A stretch of DNA of 64,000 nucleotides. Origin: an uncultured Acidimicrobiales bacterium (GTDB taxonomy: Bacteria > Actinomycetota > Acidimicrobiia > Acidimicrobiales > SZUA-35). The notes under the pieces were generated by a model. The model was not told where the DNA came from, did not search any database, and worked only from the letters and a program-made list of their open reading frames with translations. The translations under genes and the position numbers were made by a program. Shown piece by piece: positions 56,825 through 64,000 of the stretch (its first letter is position 1; the number at the start of each line of letters is the position of its first letter). The stretch is taken from contig CALJSB010000025.1 of assembly GCA_937976305.1 (NCBI GenBank), positions 62,001-126,000 on the forward strand, read 5' to 3'.

Positions 56825-57891
56825 CCGGTGTGTCAACCAGCGTCACTAACAACAGCGTGATCGAGATCCCGTTTCCGGACGACTGGCACGTGCATTTGCG
56901 CGACGGCGAGATGCTCGATGCCGTCGTGGGCTACACGGCTCGTCGGTTCCGCTACGCCATGGTGATGCCCAACCTGATGCCGCCGATTGTCTCGACCGCT
57001 CAGGCCAAGGCGTACCGCGATCGCATCATGGCTGCGGCGCCAGACGATGCGCCCGATTTCCGACCGGTGATGGCCGTCTATTGCTCACCCGACGTCGACC
57101 TCAGTGATCTGAAGGACGGTATCGACGAAGGCATTGTGGCGGCGGTGAAGTACTACCCGGCCGGGGCCACGACGAACTCGGCCGCCGGTGGCACCTCGCT
57201 CGACGATTTCATCCCGCTCTTCGAGACGTTGGTCGAGACCGGCACTCGACTGCTGGTGCATGCCGAGTCGACCGATCCCGACGTCGACATTTTTGATCGC
57301 GAGGCCGACTTCCTCGATCGTCAGTTGGCGCCCCTCTGCGCCAAGATGCCCGAGCTCTCGGTCACCGTCGAGCACGTCTCAACGGCCGCCGGCATCGACT
57401 TCGTTGCCGCCCATCCCCAAACGGTCGCCACCATCACGCCCCACCACTTGGCCCGTGATCGCTCTGATCTGCTCGCCCATGGCATGAAGCCCGACTTGTT
57501 TTGCAAGCCCGTGATCAACTCAGCAGCCGACCGTGCATCCCTCGTCGCCGCAGCCACGAGTGGCGATCCGAGCTACTTCCTCGGCACCGACTCAGCTCCC
57601 CATCCGACCACCGCGAAGTACGGGCCAGTCGCCAAGGCCGGCGTGTTCAATGCGGCCTACGGGCTCGAGGTGGTGGCCGACGTCTTCCAGAAGGCCAACG
57701 CACTCGATCAGCTCGGGGCGTTCGTGTCGACCAACGGCGCTGCGGCCAACGGTGTCGAACCGTCAACGGCAACCTTGCGACTGACCGCCGAGGCGACTGA
57801 TCGAGAGCTCGCCACTCACTTCACGACCACTGCCGGCGACGAGGTCGTGTTGTTTGGCGACGACGAAGCGACTCGTTGGACCGTCAGCTAA
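56821..57891 (+). CDS. pyrC: Dihydroorotase, class II (PyrC type)
   Basis: 356 residues. Zinc ligands His23/His25 are in DDWHVHLRDG; the carboxylated Lys is Lys110 in VKYYPAGATTNS; VHAES, VEHVST and LGTDSAPH provide the remaining metal and catalytic residues. The sequence follows the E. coli-type homodimeric dihydroorotase that makes dihydroorotate for pyrimidines. Other pyr genes are not in the window, and the ATGA overlap with meaB places it unexpectedly at the end of the mutase operon. It meets the convergent FMN-enzyme gene with a 4-base overlap. Confidence 0.92.
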   Translation: MTGVSTSVTNNSVIEIPFPDDWHVHLRDGEMLDAVVGYTARRFRYAMVMPNLMPPIVSTAQAKAYRDRIMAAAPDDAPDFRPVMAVYCSPDVDLSDLKDGIDEGIVAAVKYYPAGATTNSAAGGTSLDDFIPLFETLVETGTRLLVHAESTDPDVDIFDREADFLDRQLAPLCAKMPELSVTVEHVSTAAGIDFVAAHPQTVATITPHHLARDRSDLLAHGMKPDLFCKPVINSAADRASLVAAATSGDPSYFLGTDSAPHPTTAKYGPVAKAGVFNAAYGLEVVADVFQKANALDQLGAFVSTNGAAANGVEPSTATLRLTAEATDRELATHFTTTAGDEVVLFGDDEATRWTVS

Positions 57892-58997
57892 GCCTGGCCG
57901 AGTATCGCCTTCGCCTCGGCTGCCATTTCCCGAACCAGATCGCCAGCAGCCGGCACGTCTGACATCTGGGTGACGCCGGTGCCCGCATACAGCGGCTGTA
58001 GCTGATCGTCGTTCGCCTTCTTTGCCGCACCGAACAGATCGCTGCCTGCTGCAGCCTGCATGAGCCCGGGCAATGCCTCGGCACCGCTCGACGCCCATGC
58101 CTCGGTGAAGCTGGTCGAGAGCACACGAGCCCACTGACCCGTGAATCCATCGGTCAGCGACGTTGTTCGATCCCCCGACGTCAGCCGCTCTTTCCACATC
58201 GGCGCCGCGCCCGATTCCTTGGTCGCAACGAACCGGGTGCCCATGAGCACACCGTCTGCGCCGAGTGCGGTCATCGCAGCGAGACCTCGAGCGTCGACAA
58301 CCCCGCCCGCTGCCAAAACCGGACACTCGGTCCCAACCGCGTCGATCATCGATGGAGCGAGAACCAGCGAACTGATTCCGGTGGCTTCGTTTTCGTGTCG
58401 GTGCTTCTGTCCGTAGCTTCGGTGCCCTCCCGACTCGCTGCCCTGGGCAATCACGGCGTCGGCGCCATTGGCCACTGCAGCAATGCCGTCCTCAACTGTC
58501 GCCACCATGCACACCACTTTGGTGCCGACCTGATGGAACCGCTCGACAAGATCTGCGTCGGGGATTCCGACTCCAGCCGAAAACACCGGAATCGCCTCGT
58601 CGATCATGACGTCGAGGGCAGCATCGACCAGGTCAGCTTGGGCAGGGGGCCGCTCGAGCGTGGTTGGCAGATCGAATTGCGGCCGGAACTCGTTGAGCAC
58701 TGCTTGAGAGCCACGGACGACGTCATCGGGAATTGATGCTGGGTCCGGAGATGTTCGAACGTCATCGTGGAGCCAGATGTTGACCCCAAAGGGCTTGTCG
58801 GTGGCGTCCCGTACTTCTCGAATGGCAGCCCGAACAGCGTCTGGCTTGAGCCGCAACGACGCCATCACGCCCAAGCCACCAGCATTCGAAACCGCAGCGA
58901 CCAGCTCTGGCACTGCGACCCCAGCCATCCCGGACTGAACGATCGGCACCTCAATGCCAAGCTCTTCATGGAGTCGGGCTCCGAGCGGACGAATCAC
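57888..58997 (-). CDS. Nitronate monooxygenase / FabK-like FMN enzyme
   Basis: 369 residues from GTG 58997. The NMO/FabK barrel features are PIVQSGMAGVAVPELVAAVSNAGGLGVM (about 18-45), IAQGSESGGHRSYG (about 184-197, with the flavin-site His) and VLAAGGVVDARGLAAMTALGADGVLMGTRF (about 227-256). These oxidise nitronates or reduce enoyl groups with FMN. The GTG overlaps the stop of the upstream alpha-hydroxyacid oxidase gene (GTGA, 58994-58997), so the two flavoenzymes are translationally coupled. Confidence 0.85.
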   Translation of the reverse strand: MIRPLGARLHEELGIEVPIVQSGMAGVAVPELVAAVSNAGGLGVMASLRLKPDAVRAAIREVRDATDKPFGVNIWLHDDVRTSPDPASIPDDVVRGSQAVLNEFRPQFDLPTTLERPPAQADLVDAALDVMIDEAIPVFSAGVGIPDADLVERFHQVGTKVVCMVATVEDGIAAVANGADAVIAQGSESGGHRSYGQKHRHENEATGISSLVLAPSMIDAVGTECPVLAAGGVVDARGLAAMTALGADGVLMGTRFVATKESGAAPMWKERLTSGDRTTSLTDGFTGQWARVLSTSFTEAWASSGAEALPGLMQAAAGSDLFGAAKKANDDQLQPLYAGTGVTQMSDVPAAGDLVREMAAEAKAILGQA

Positions 58998-60121
58998 GTC
59001 AGTCGGTCGGCCAGCTGATCGAGCGTGGCGCATCCGGTTTGTGCCATCACGTTGACGAGGCCTTCGTGCAGGATGTCGTAAGCGTGCTTCGCCCCAAGCT
59101 CGCCCACCCCGGCCAGGCCAAACATGAAGGCCCGCCCGCAGAACACGAAGCTCGCTCCCAGTGCGATGGCTCGAGCGACATCGAGACCGTCGCGCACGCC
59201 CGAGTCGAACAGCACGGGCACCGCATCGGCGACACGATCAATCACCGCTGGGAGCGCATTGATCGCTGCGACCGAACCGTCGAGCTGGCGTCCGCCGTGG
59301 TTGGACACCTGCACGGCATCGGCTCCGGTGTCGACGCAACGTTGCGCATCGTCTGGGTCGAGGATGCCCTTCACGACAAGCGGGCCGTCCCACTGCTCTC
59401 GTACGGTTGCGAGGTACTCGAACGAGAGTGTGCCGCCGAGGTTGGCGCCGACAAATCCAGCGGTGTTCTTCATCGTGGCTTCGTCGATGTAGGCCTCGAG
59501 CCCTCGGAAGCGCGGCATACCGTGTCGGAGGATCTCCATGGCCCAGAACGGCCTCATGACTGATTGGAGAACAAGCGCTGGTCCGATGACCGGGGGTACT
59601 CGAACCCGAGCCTTCCGTTGGCGCTCACGCCGACTGGCGGCTGGAACATCTGCTGTCACAACAAGGGTCGTGAACCCAGACTTTTGTGCTCGGTCGATCA
59701 GATCCTCACGCAGCGAGGCGTCGCGTGGCGGATAGAGCTGAAACCAGCCCATGCCACCGGCAGCAGGTCCAGCCACTTCGGGTTTCTCGGTTCCCACGGT
59801 GCTCAACACGTACGGAATGCGCCGGCTGGCCGCCGCCTCGGCAAGCAATCGATCGGCACCTGGCCAGATGAGGCTCGTGAGCCCAACGGGGGCGATACCG
59901 ATCGGCGCTGCGTAGGAGATGCCGAACAGCTCAGTCTCGGTTGCCGGATCGAGCTGCCCCTTCATCAACTGAGGGGTGAACTTCACCTCTGCCAGAGCGG
60001 CCAGGTTGTGACGAACGGCTTCTTCTGAGCCCGTGCCGCTGGCCAAGTACTCCCATGAGAAGTGTGGAATTCTCCGCTTGGCCCGTCGCTCGAGATCAGC
60101 GATCGAGGGCAGATCATCCAT
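58994..60121 (-). CDS. FMN-dependent alpha-hydroxyacid dehydrogenase/oxidase (LldD-like)
   Basis: 375 residues from ATG 60121 (GTG 60136 is possible; a further upstream start would overlap the divergent amidase). The family residues are FSWEYLASGTG (about 21-31, Tyr), PIGIAPVGLTSLIWPGAD (about 71-88), TADVPAASRRERQRK (about 155-169), VVKGILDPDDA (about 249-259) and VSNHGGRQLDGS (about 271-282, catalytic His and substrate-binding Arg). It oxidises an L-2-hydroxyacid such as lactate, glycolate or mandelate. The next gene overlaps by GTGA. Confidence 0.9.
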   Translation of the reverse strand: MDDLPSIADLERRAKRRIPHFSWEYLASGTGSEEAVRHNLAALAEVKFTPQLMKGQLDPATETELFGISYAAPIGIAPVGLTSLIWPGADRLLAEAAASRRIPYVLSTVGTEKPEVAGPAAGGMGWFQLYPPRDASLREDLIDRAQKSGFTTLVVTADVPAASRRERQRKARVRVPPVIGPALVLQSVMRPFWAMEILRHGMPRFRGLEAYIDEATMKNTAGFVGANLGGTLSFEYLATVREQWDGPLVVKGILDPDDAQRCVDTGADAVQVSNHGGRQLDGSVAAINALPAVIDRVADAVPVLFDSGVRDGLDVARAIALGASFVFCGRAFMFGLAGVGELGAKHAYDILHEGLVNVMAQTGCATLDQLADRLT

Positions 60122-60167
60122 GAGTTCAGCAACCACCGGGCCATCGTAAACCCAACACGAGCCCGCC

Positions 60168-61505
60168 ATGAATGCGATGATCCACACCATGGTCGGCCCA
60201 ACGCTGGACGCAATCGATCAGGACGACACGAACTGCTTCATTACGGTCGACCGGGCAGGGGCGTTGCTGGCACGCTCGGCAGCAGACACCCGACGGCGAG
60301 CCGGACAACCGCTCGGCCCAGTCGATGGCGTGCTTGTTGGCGTCAAGGACTGCATTGATACCGCCGGCTTGAAGACGACCATCGGTAGTGGCATGTTTGC
60401 TGACCGGGTCCCTGACCGTGACGCGGACGTTGTGCGACGCCTGCGAGAGGCAGGGGCGATCATCGTTGGCAAGACCAACTGCACCGAGCTGTGTTGCGGA
60501 ACGACCGGGGCCAACAGCTGGTTTGGTGATGTCCGCAACCCACACGACCCGGCTCGATACTCGGGCGGGTCATCTTCAGGCTCTGCGGCTGCGGTTGCCT
60601 CGGGCTTGGTCCCGATCGCGATTGGAACAGATACGTCGTGTTCGATTCGACATCCGGCCGCAGCGTGCGGCGTGGTCGGGTTCAAGCCGACGTTTGGGCG
60701 TGTTTCGACCGATGGCGTAAGCGTGTGTGCCCGAGTGCTTGACCACGTCGGTCCCATCGCTCGATCCGTCGACGACGCTGCTGCGCTGCTCGAGGTGATT
60801 CAGGGCGACGAATGGGACACGCCGACCACCTGCGTTCGCAGCGGCCGCGATCTGCAAGCCGAACTCGACGAGTTGCGCATCGGTGTCTTGCAGGGTCCGT
60901 TCCTCGATCTGTGCGAACCTGACGTGAAGGCCGCATTTGCTGATGCCATCGGAGCGCTCGGCACCCGCAAATGGACGATGGGTTCCGTCGATCTGTGTAG
61001 CGATCTCGGCATTGATCTCGAAGCAGTTGACGACCAGGCCAATCTGCTTTGCGCCGACATTCGTGAGGTCTACGGAGCAGATATCGATGCCGCAGCCGAG
61101 GGAACCGTGGGCCCCGAGCTGCGGCACTGGGTCGATCTGGTGTCGAACGTCGACGAACAGATCTACGCCGAAGCACTGGCGGTTCGCCGGACCGTCACCG
61201 AGCAAGTCGAAGCGGCCTTCGACGACTGGGATGTCCTCATTTGCCCCACGATTCGGAAGGGAGCCGGACTGCTCACCGAAGCGCCAACCGAGGACCGCAT
61301 GCCCAGAATGGGTAACTGTTCGCTTTGGAACATGACCGGTCAACCATCGCTCACCGTTCCCCTCGGTGGCATGGTCGACGGCACAGCAGGAGCGCGACGA
61401 AGAGACCGCAACGGCATGCCGCTGGGCCTTCTCATCAATACTCGCCGAGGGGCTGACGCGCTCGCCCTCCAGGTGGGGCGGGTCGCCGAAACACTGCTGG
61501 CCTGA
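60168..61505 (+). CDS. Amidase signature family protein with altered Ser-nucleophile loop
   Basis: 445 residues. Lys60 (VGVKD), Ser135 (GGSSSG) and Ser159 form the triad with the correct 24-residue spacing, but the loop before the nucleophile reads DTSCSIR instead of D(T/I)GGSIR: Ser157-Cys158 replace two glycines that normally build the oxyanion hole. The protein is also Cys-rich (TELCCG, RHPAAACG). It may have changed activity or substrate. It diverges from the LldD-like gene across 46 bases. Later in-frame ATGs at 60177 and 60189 are possible starts. Confidence 0.85.
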   Translation: MNAMIHTMVGPTLDAIDQDDTNCFITVDRAGALLARSAADTRRRAGQPLGPVDGVLVGVKDCIDTAGLKTTIGSGMFADRVPDRDADVVRRLREAGAIIVGKTNCTELCCGTTGANSWFGDVRNPHDPARYSGGSSSGSAAAVASGLVPIAIGTDTSCSIRHPAAACGVVGFKPTFGRVSTDGVSVCARVLDHVGPIARSVDDAAALLEVIQGDEWDTPTTCVRSGRDLQAELDELRIGVLQGPFLDLCEPDVKAAFADAIGALGTRKWTMGSVDLCSDLGIDLEAVDDQANLLCADIREVYGADIDAAAEGTVGPELRHWVDLVSNVDEQIYAEALAVRRTVTEQVEAAFDDWDVLICPTIRKGAGLLTEAPTEDRMPRMGNCSLWNMTGQPSLTVPLGGMVDGTAGARRRDRNGMPLGLLINTRRGADALALQVGRVAETLLA

Positions 61506-61511
61506 CTCGAC

Positions 61512-62786
61512 TCAGTTGAGGTTTGGCTTGTTCCGGCCGAACCACACCGCCCACGGCTGTAGTCGCTCCCCAGTCGGTGAGTCGTATCGTCTCGGCGATT
61601 CGGATTCGCGGCACTCCCCTGGTGGGCGTGGCTTCTGGGATGGTCCGATTTCGTTACCGTGACGGTTCAGAAACCGGAGTCTCTCGCCAGTGTCGAACAC
61701 CGGCCCCATCAGGGTTGGGTTGCCAACAATGTGGAGCTCGCGTTTGTGCACGGCGTGATGATGTCGAGAGCACAGCGTGACGAGGTTGATCTCATCAGTT
61801 GGGCCGCCGTTGGCCCAGTGGATGATGTGATGCACATCGACATTGATGACCGAGCCGCAGAAGCGGCAGCCGCCATCGCGGTTCTGCACGAGCCGCCGCA
61901 GCCAGCGCGGAATGGTTGCCGTTGATCGCCCGAGGTTGATCGGTCGGCCGTTGACCCGGATGACCATCTGGGCGGTTGCGTCACAGCTCAGTAGTTCGGT
62001 GAGCGAACGACCGAGCACTGGCCCCAGATGCAAGTGGCCGACGAGGCCTTCAGCTCCGGCCTCGAGCAATCGATCGATGTCGATGTGAAGCAGCATTGCG
62101 TTCGACGCCTTGCGAGATTGTGAGGGATCGGCTGCGGCGCTTGTGGTGAAACAGTCGGCGACCGCATCGGCCAGGTTGAGTTCACCAACCGGCTCGGCGG
62201 CCCGGAGACGGGCCCACGCTTGTTCGATCGCAGCGTCCACACCACCGCCCGTTGCGGCATCAACATCGAGCGAAAGGCGATAGCGGCCGTCGTCGCCGAA
62301 CCCCTTTGAAGCCCGATTTGTTGGCTCGTTCTGATCACCATCATCGGGATCGAGGCTGGCTTCGGCGTCAAAGCTGTATTGGCGAAGGGTGTGGCGGAGC
62401 TGATGCATCGTGGCGAAGGTGGCAAAGTCGGACACTGCTTCGTCGAAGCCGACCGGGCAGTAGCGGGCCACGCAATGCGCCTGCTCGAAGCTGAGACGGC
62501 CCTCGCCGAACATCTCGGCGAGAAAGGGCAGCTCGGGCAACCGACGGGCCGTGGTGACGATCTGGCGGGCCCGACCTCGGGTGACCCCGAACTTCCAACC
62601 GACCCAGTGGGCTGGGGAGTTGATGCCATCGCCCTGCCACGAACCGTCTGCCAGTACGTCGACGACAAGATCAACCAACGCGGCATCGCCGGTGTTTCGC
62701 AGCCCGGCCGCCAACGCAATTCGCTCGTCGACCGACACCGCCTCAGAACCTTCAACTCCACCTGTCAAAAGCATGAAGCTCACCAT
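61512..62786 (-). CDS. DUF222 / HNH endonuclease-domain protein
   Basis: 424 residues. The N-terminal DUF222 (13E12-repeat-type) region spans about 20-290; the HNH domain near 320-360 reads CRFCGSVINVDVHHIIHWANGGPTDEINLVTLCSRHHHAVH, interrupted here only by my summary, with CxxC and HH/H metal and catalytic residues intact. Such proteins are numerous in Actinobacteria and often linked to mobile DNA, though no mobile element surrounds this copy. It meets the amidase gene with a 6-base gap. The ATG at 62786 is used; ATG 62774 is possible. Confidence 0.88.
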   Translation of the reverse strand: MVSFMLLTGGVEGSEAVSVDERIALAAGLRNTGDAALVDLVVDVLADGSWQGDGINSPAHWVGWKFGVTRGRARQIVTTARRLPELPFLAEMFGEGRLSFEQAHCVARYCPVGFDEAVSDFATFATMHQLRHTLRQYSFDAEASLDPDDGDQNEPTNRASKGFGDDGRYRLSLDVDAATGGGVDAAIEQAWARLRAAEPVGELNLADAVADCFTTSAAADPSQSRKASNAMLLHIDIDRLLEAGAEGLVGHLHLGPVLGRSLTELLSCDATAQMVIRVNGRPINLGRSTATIPRWLRRLVQNRDGGCRFCGSVINVDVHHIIHWANGGPTDEINLVTLCSRHHHAVHKRELHIVGNPTLMGPVFDTGERLRFLNRHGNEIGPSQKPRPPGECRESESPRRYDSPTGERLQPWAVWFGRNKPNLN

Positions 62787-62810
62787 AGAGATGGAGTGTG
62801 ACAGTGAAGA

Positions 62811-63449
62811 TCAGCTGAAGGGCGTGAGGGGCTTGTCGACGAGTTCTCCGTCGACGTACAGGTCGACCTTCTCGTTGTAGAAACACATCAGGCCCTGCAC
62901 GGGCTGACTCTCCGGGAGCGGAGCGGCATAGGACCACACGATGTTCTCGTGTTCACCGATTGACCAGTACTGCGCTGTGCCCTTGTAGGGGCACGAGGTT
63001 GCGAGATCTGTGGGGGTCAGCAGGTCTTGTCGCACGTCGTCTGCCGGCAGGTAGTAGCGGGCGGGAAGACTCGTCTCGAAGAGCACGACAGGGTTCGACG
63101 ATTCGGCGACGACTTCACCATCGATCTCGACCCGAACGGTGCGGGAGCTTTGCAGAGCGTCGACGCGGACGTAGGGATTGCGAGCGTGGACGAAGACCTC
63201 TTCATCTTCTTCGAACCAGGCATCCATTGCGTTCCAATCGAGCGCAACGTGACCCTCGATGGCTCCGATGCCCGAGGTGTTGTGATGCTCACCCGAGATC
63301 GCATCAGTCGGAAAGTAGTAGCGGGGGTAATAAGCGTGCTCCCATACGAGCAGCGCAGAAGTCGTATCGACAATCGTCTCCTCATTGCACATGACTCTGA
63401 TGCGCTTCTCGGCTCGTTGGATGCGTTCTGGGGGAACTGTCGGTGCCAT
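62811..63449 (-). CDS. Tandem DUF427 protein
   Basis: 212 residues from ATG 63449 (MAPTVPPERIQ); the ATG at 63503 would add 18 residues with no clearer ribosome site. Two DUF427 modules are visible: IVDTTSALLVWEHAYYPRYYFP (about 25-46) and VAESSNPVVLFETSLPARYYLP (about 113-134), each with the paired Tyr-Tyr/Pro block, and SCPYKGTAQYWSI (about 151-163). The fold is a small beta-barrel of unknown function, common in Actinobacteria. It diverges from the acetyltransferase gene. Confidence 0.78.
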   Translation of the reverse strand: MAPTVPPERIQRAEKRIRVMCNEETIVDTTSALLVWEHAYYPRYYFPTDAISGEHHNTSGIGAIEGHVALDWNAMDAWFEEDEEVFVHARNPYVRVDALQSSRTVRVEIDGEVVAESSNPVVLFETSLPARYYLPADDVRQDLLTPTDLATSCPYKGTAQYWSIGEHENIVWSYAAPLPESQPVQGLMCFYNEKVDLYVDGELVDKPLTPFS

Positions 63450-63582
63450 AGATCCGTCAACAAACCTCAGGGGATCGGCATTCCGCCGTTCGTTGCTCAG
63501 CATCAGACCATCGTGCCACGTCGTTCGCAGACATGGTCAAGGGCGCAGAGACGGTGTGCGACGCGCCCACTACTGTCTCGAC

Positions 63583-64000
63583 ATGGAGATCGTCGGTGAG
63601 AGGGTGCGCCTGCGCAAGACAGCCCTCGAAGATCAAGACGCCATCGTGGCGATCAGGCAGACGCCTGAGGTGATGGCCCGCTGGCGGGGTGAAGATCTCA
63701 TCGCCGAGTTCGCCGAGGATCTCGCTGATGAGGAAACCACCAGGTTGACAATTCTCGATCTGGTCGACGAAGAGATTGTCGGGTTGATTCAGTTCTTCGA
63801 GGAGACCGAGCCCGAGTACCGGCACGCTTCTCTCGACATCTACATAGCGCCCGGGCACCATCGCCGGGGGTACGCGTCAGACGCCATCGCAACGCTCGTC
63901 TCTCACCTTTTCGACTACGTCGGTCATCATCGGCTCACGATCGACCCAGCAGCCGACAACGCTGCAGCGATTGCCTGCTACACCAAGGTCGGCTTCCGGC
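63583..64000 (+). CDS. GNAT acetyltransferase, cut by the window end
   Basis: 139 codons are visible before the sequence ends, with no stop. The start is MEIVGERVRLRKTALEDQDA; the acetyl-CoA motif region is HHRRGYASDAIATLV (about 93-107, R/Q-x-x-G-x-A), and the C-terminal block DNAAAIACYTKVGF (about 125-138) is typical of GNAT. It resembles aminoglycoside 6'-N-acetyltransferase/RimJ-like proteins. The acceptor is unknown, and a resistance role should not be assumed from this fragment. Confidence 0.85.
   Translation, partial: MEIVGERVRLRKTALEDQDAIVAIRQTPEVMARWRGEDLIAEFAEDLADEETTRLTILDLVDEEIVGLIQFFEETEPEYRHASLDIYIAPGHHRRGYASDAIATLVSHLFDYVGHHRLTIDPAADNAAAIACYTKVGFR

Noticed and set aside
63583-64000. 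Aminoglycoside resistance gene
   Set aside because: Only a GNAT fold can be supported from the visible part; the acceptor site and C-terminus are missing and the neighbours give no resistance context.

Overview
The window is 64 kb of dense, high-GC bacterial DNA holding about 58 protein genes, with no gap over 300 bases and no rRNA, tRNA, CRISPR array, insertion sequence or phage gene that I can see. Several features point to an actinobacterium, most likely of the Acidimicrobiia (Ilumatobacter-like) type: mycothiol-type MDMPI proteins, F420-type enzymes (LLM oxidoreductase, Ddn-like reductase, PPOX family), a DUF222/HNH protein, monomeric NADP-isocitrate dehydrogenase, many acyl-CoA enzymes and frequent GTG/TTG starts. 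A glutaminyl-tRNA synthetase is also present, which is unusual for classical Actinobacteria. The lineage is an inference; no marker gene proves it.

Layout. 53-5681 (minus): a four-gene operon with a membrane-anchored protein, an AsnB-type amidotransferase, a GT4 glycosyltransferase and a secreted beta-helix lipoprotein, probably for cell-surface polysaccharide. 5762-19867: HrpA helicase, a dienelactone-hydrolase-like enzyme, a DUF454 membrane protein, an amidase, acyl-CoA dehydrogenase, acyl-CoA synthetase, an SLC13 transporter, a PaaG-like isomerase, GlnS and a small unknown. 19782-23543: a free-standing amino-acid adenylation enzyme next to a proline-hydroxylase-like 2-oxoglutarate dioxygenase, with a CYP125-like P450 diverging from them. 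23524-31959: a Pro/Glu-rich anchored protein, a DUF2797 protein, a tight DsbA/MDMPI/LLM operon, an HD protein, an MFS transporter, a sulfurtransferase, an HMG-CoA-lyase-like protein and a nitroreductase.

31976-38451: an enolase-superfamily dehydratase, isocitrate dehydrogenase, a thioesterase, a second MDMPI protein, a Ddn-like reductase and a CBS-less IMPDH/GMP-reductase-family enzyme. 38508-45654 (all plus): a catabolic-looking run of Ldh2-type dehydrogenase, ThDP decarboxylase, PPOX protein, FAD monooxygenase, DUF3500 protein, nitrobindin-like protein and a BBOX/TauD-type dioxygenase. 45656-47675 (minus): CcdA, a thioredoxin-like lipoprotein and a small lipoprotein, an extracytoplasmic thiol-redox operon. 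47727-53201: an amidase, an SDR, a 14-TM exporter and a D-aminoacylase-like amidohydrolase.

53241-57891: a MarR regulator faces a B12-dependent acyl-CoA mutase operon (catalytic subunit, cobalamin subunit, MeaB chaperone, then dihydroorotase). A perfect 20-base palindrome lies in the 44-base gap between the divergent genes and is the clearest regulatory site in the window. 57888-64000: two overlapping FMN-enzyme genes, a third amidase, a DUF222/HNH protein, a tandem DUF427 protein and an acetyltransferase cut by the window end.

Two loci look most worth following. One is the adenylation enzyme plus proline-hydroxylase-like pair, which has no carrier-protein gene nearby. The other is the MarR-controlled mutase, whose active-site residues match isobutyryl-CoA mutase rather than methylmalonyl- or 2-hydroxyisobutyryl-CoA mutase. 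Several enzymes also lack residues that are normally catalytic (HMG-CoA-lyase-like, IMPDH-like, D-aminoacylase-like, one amidase).
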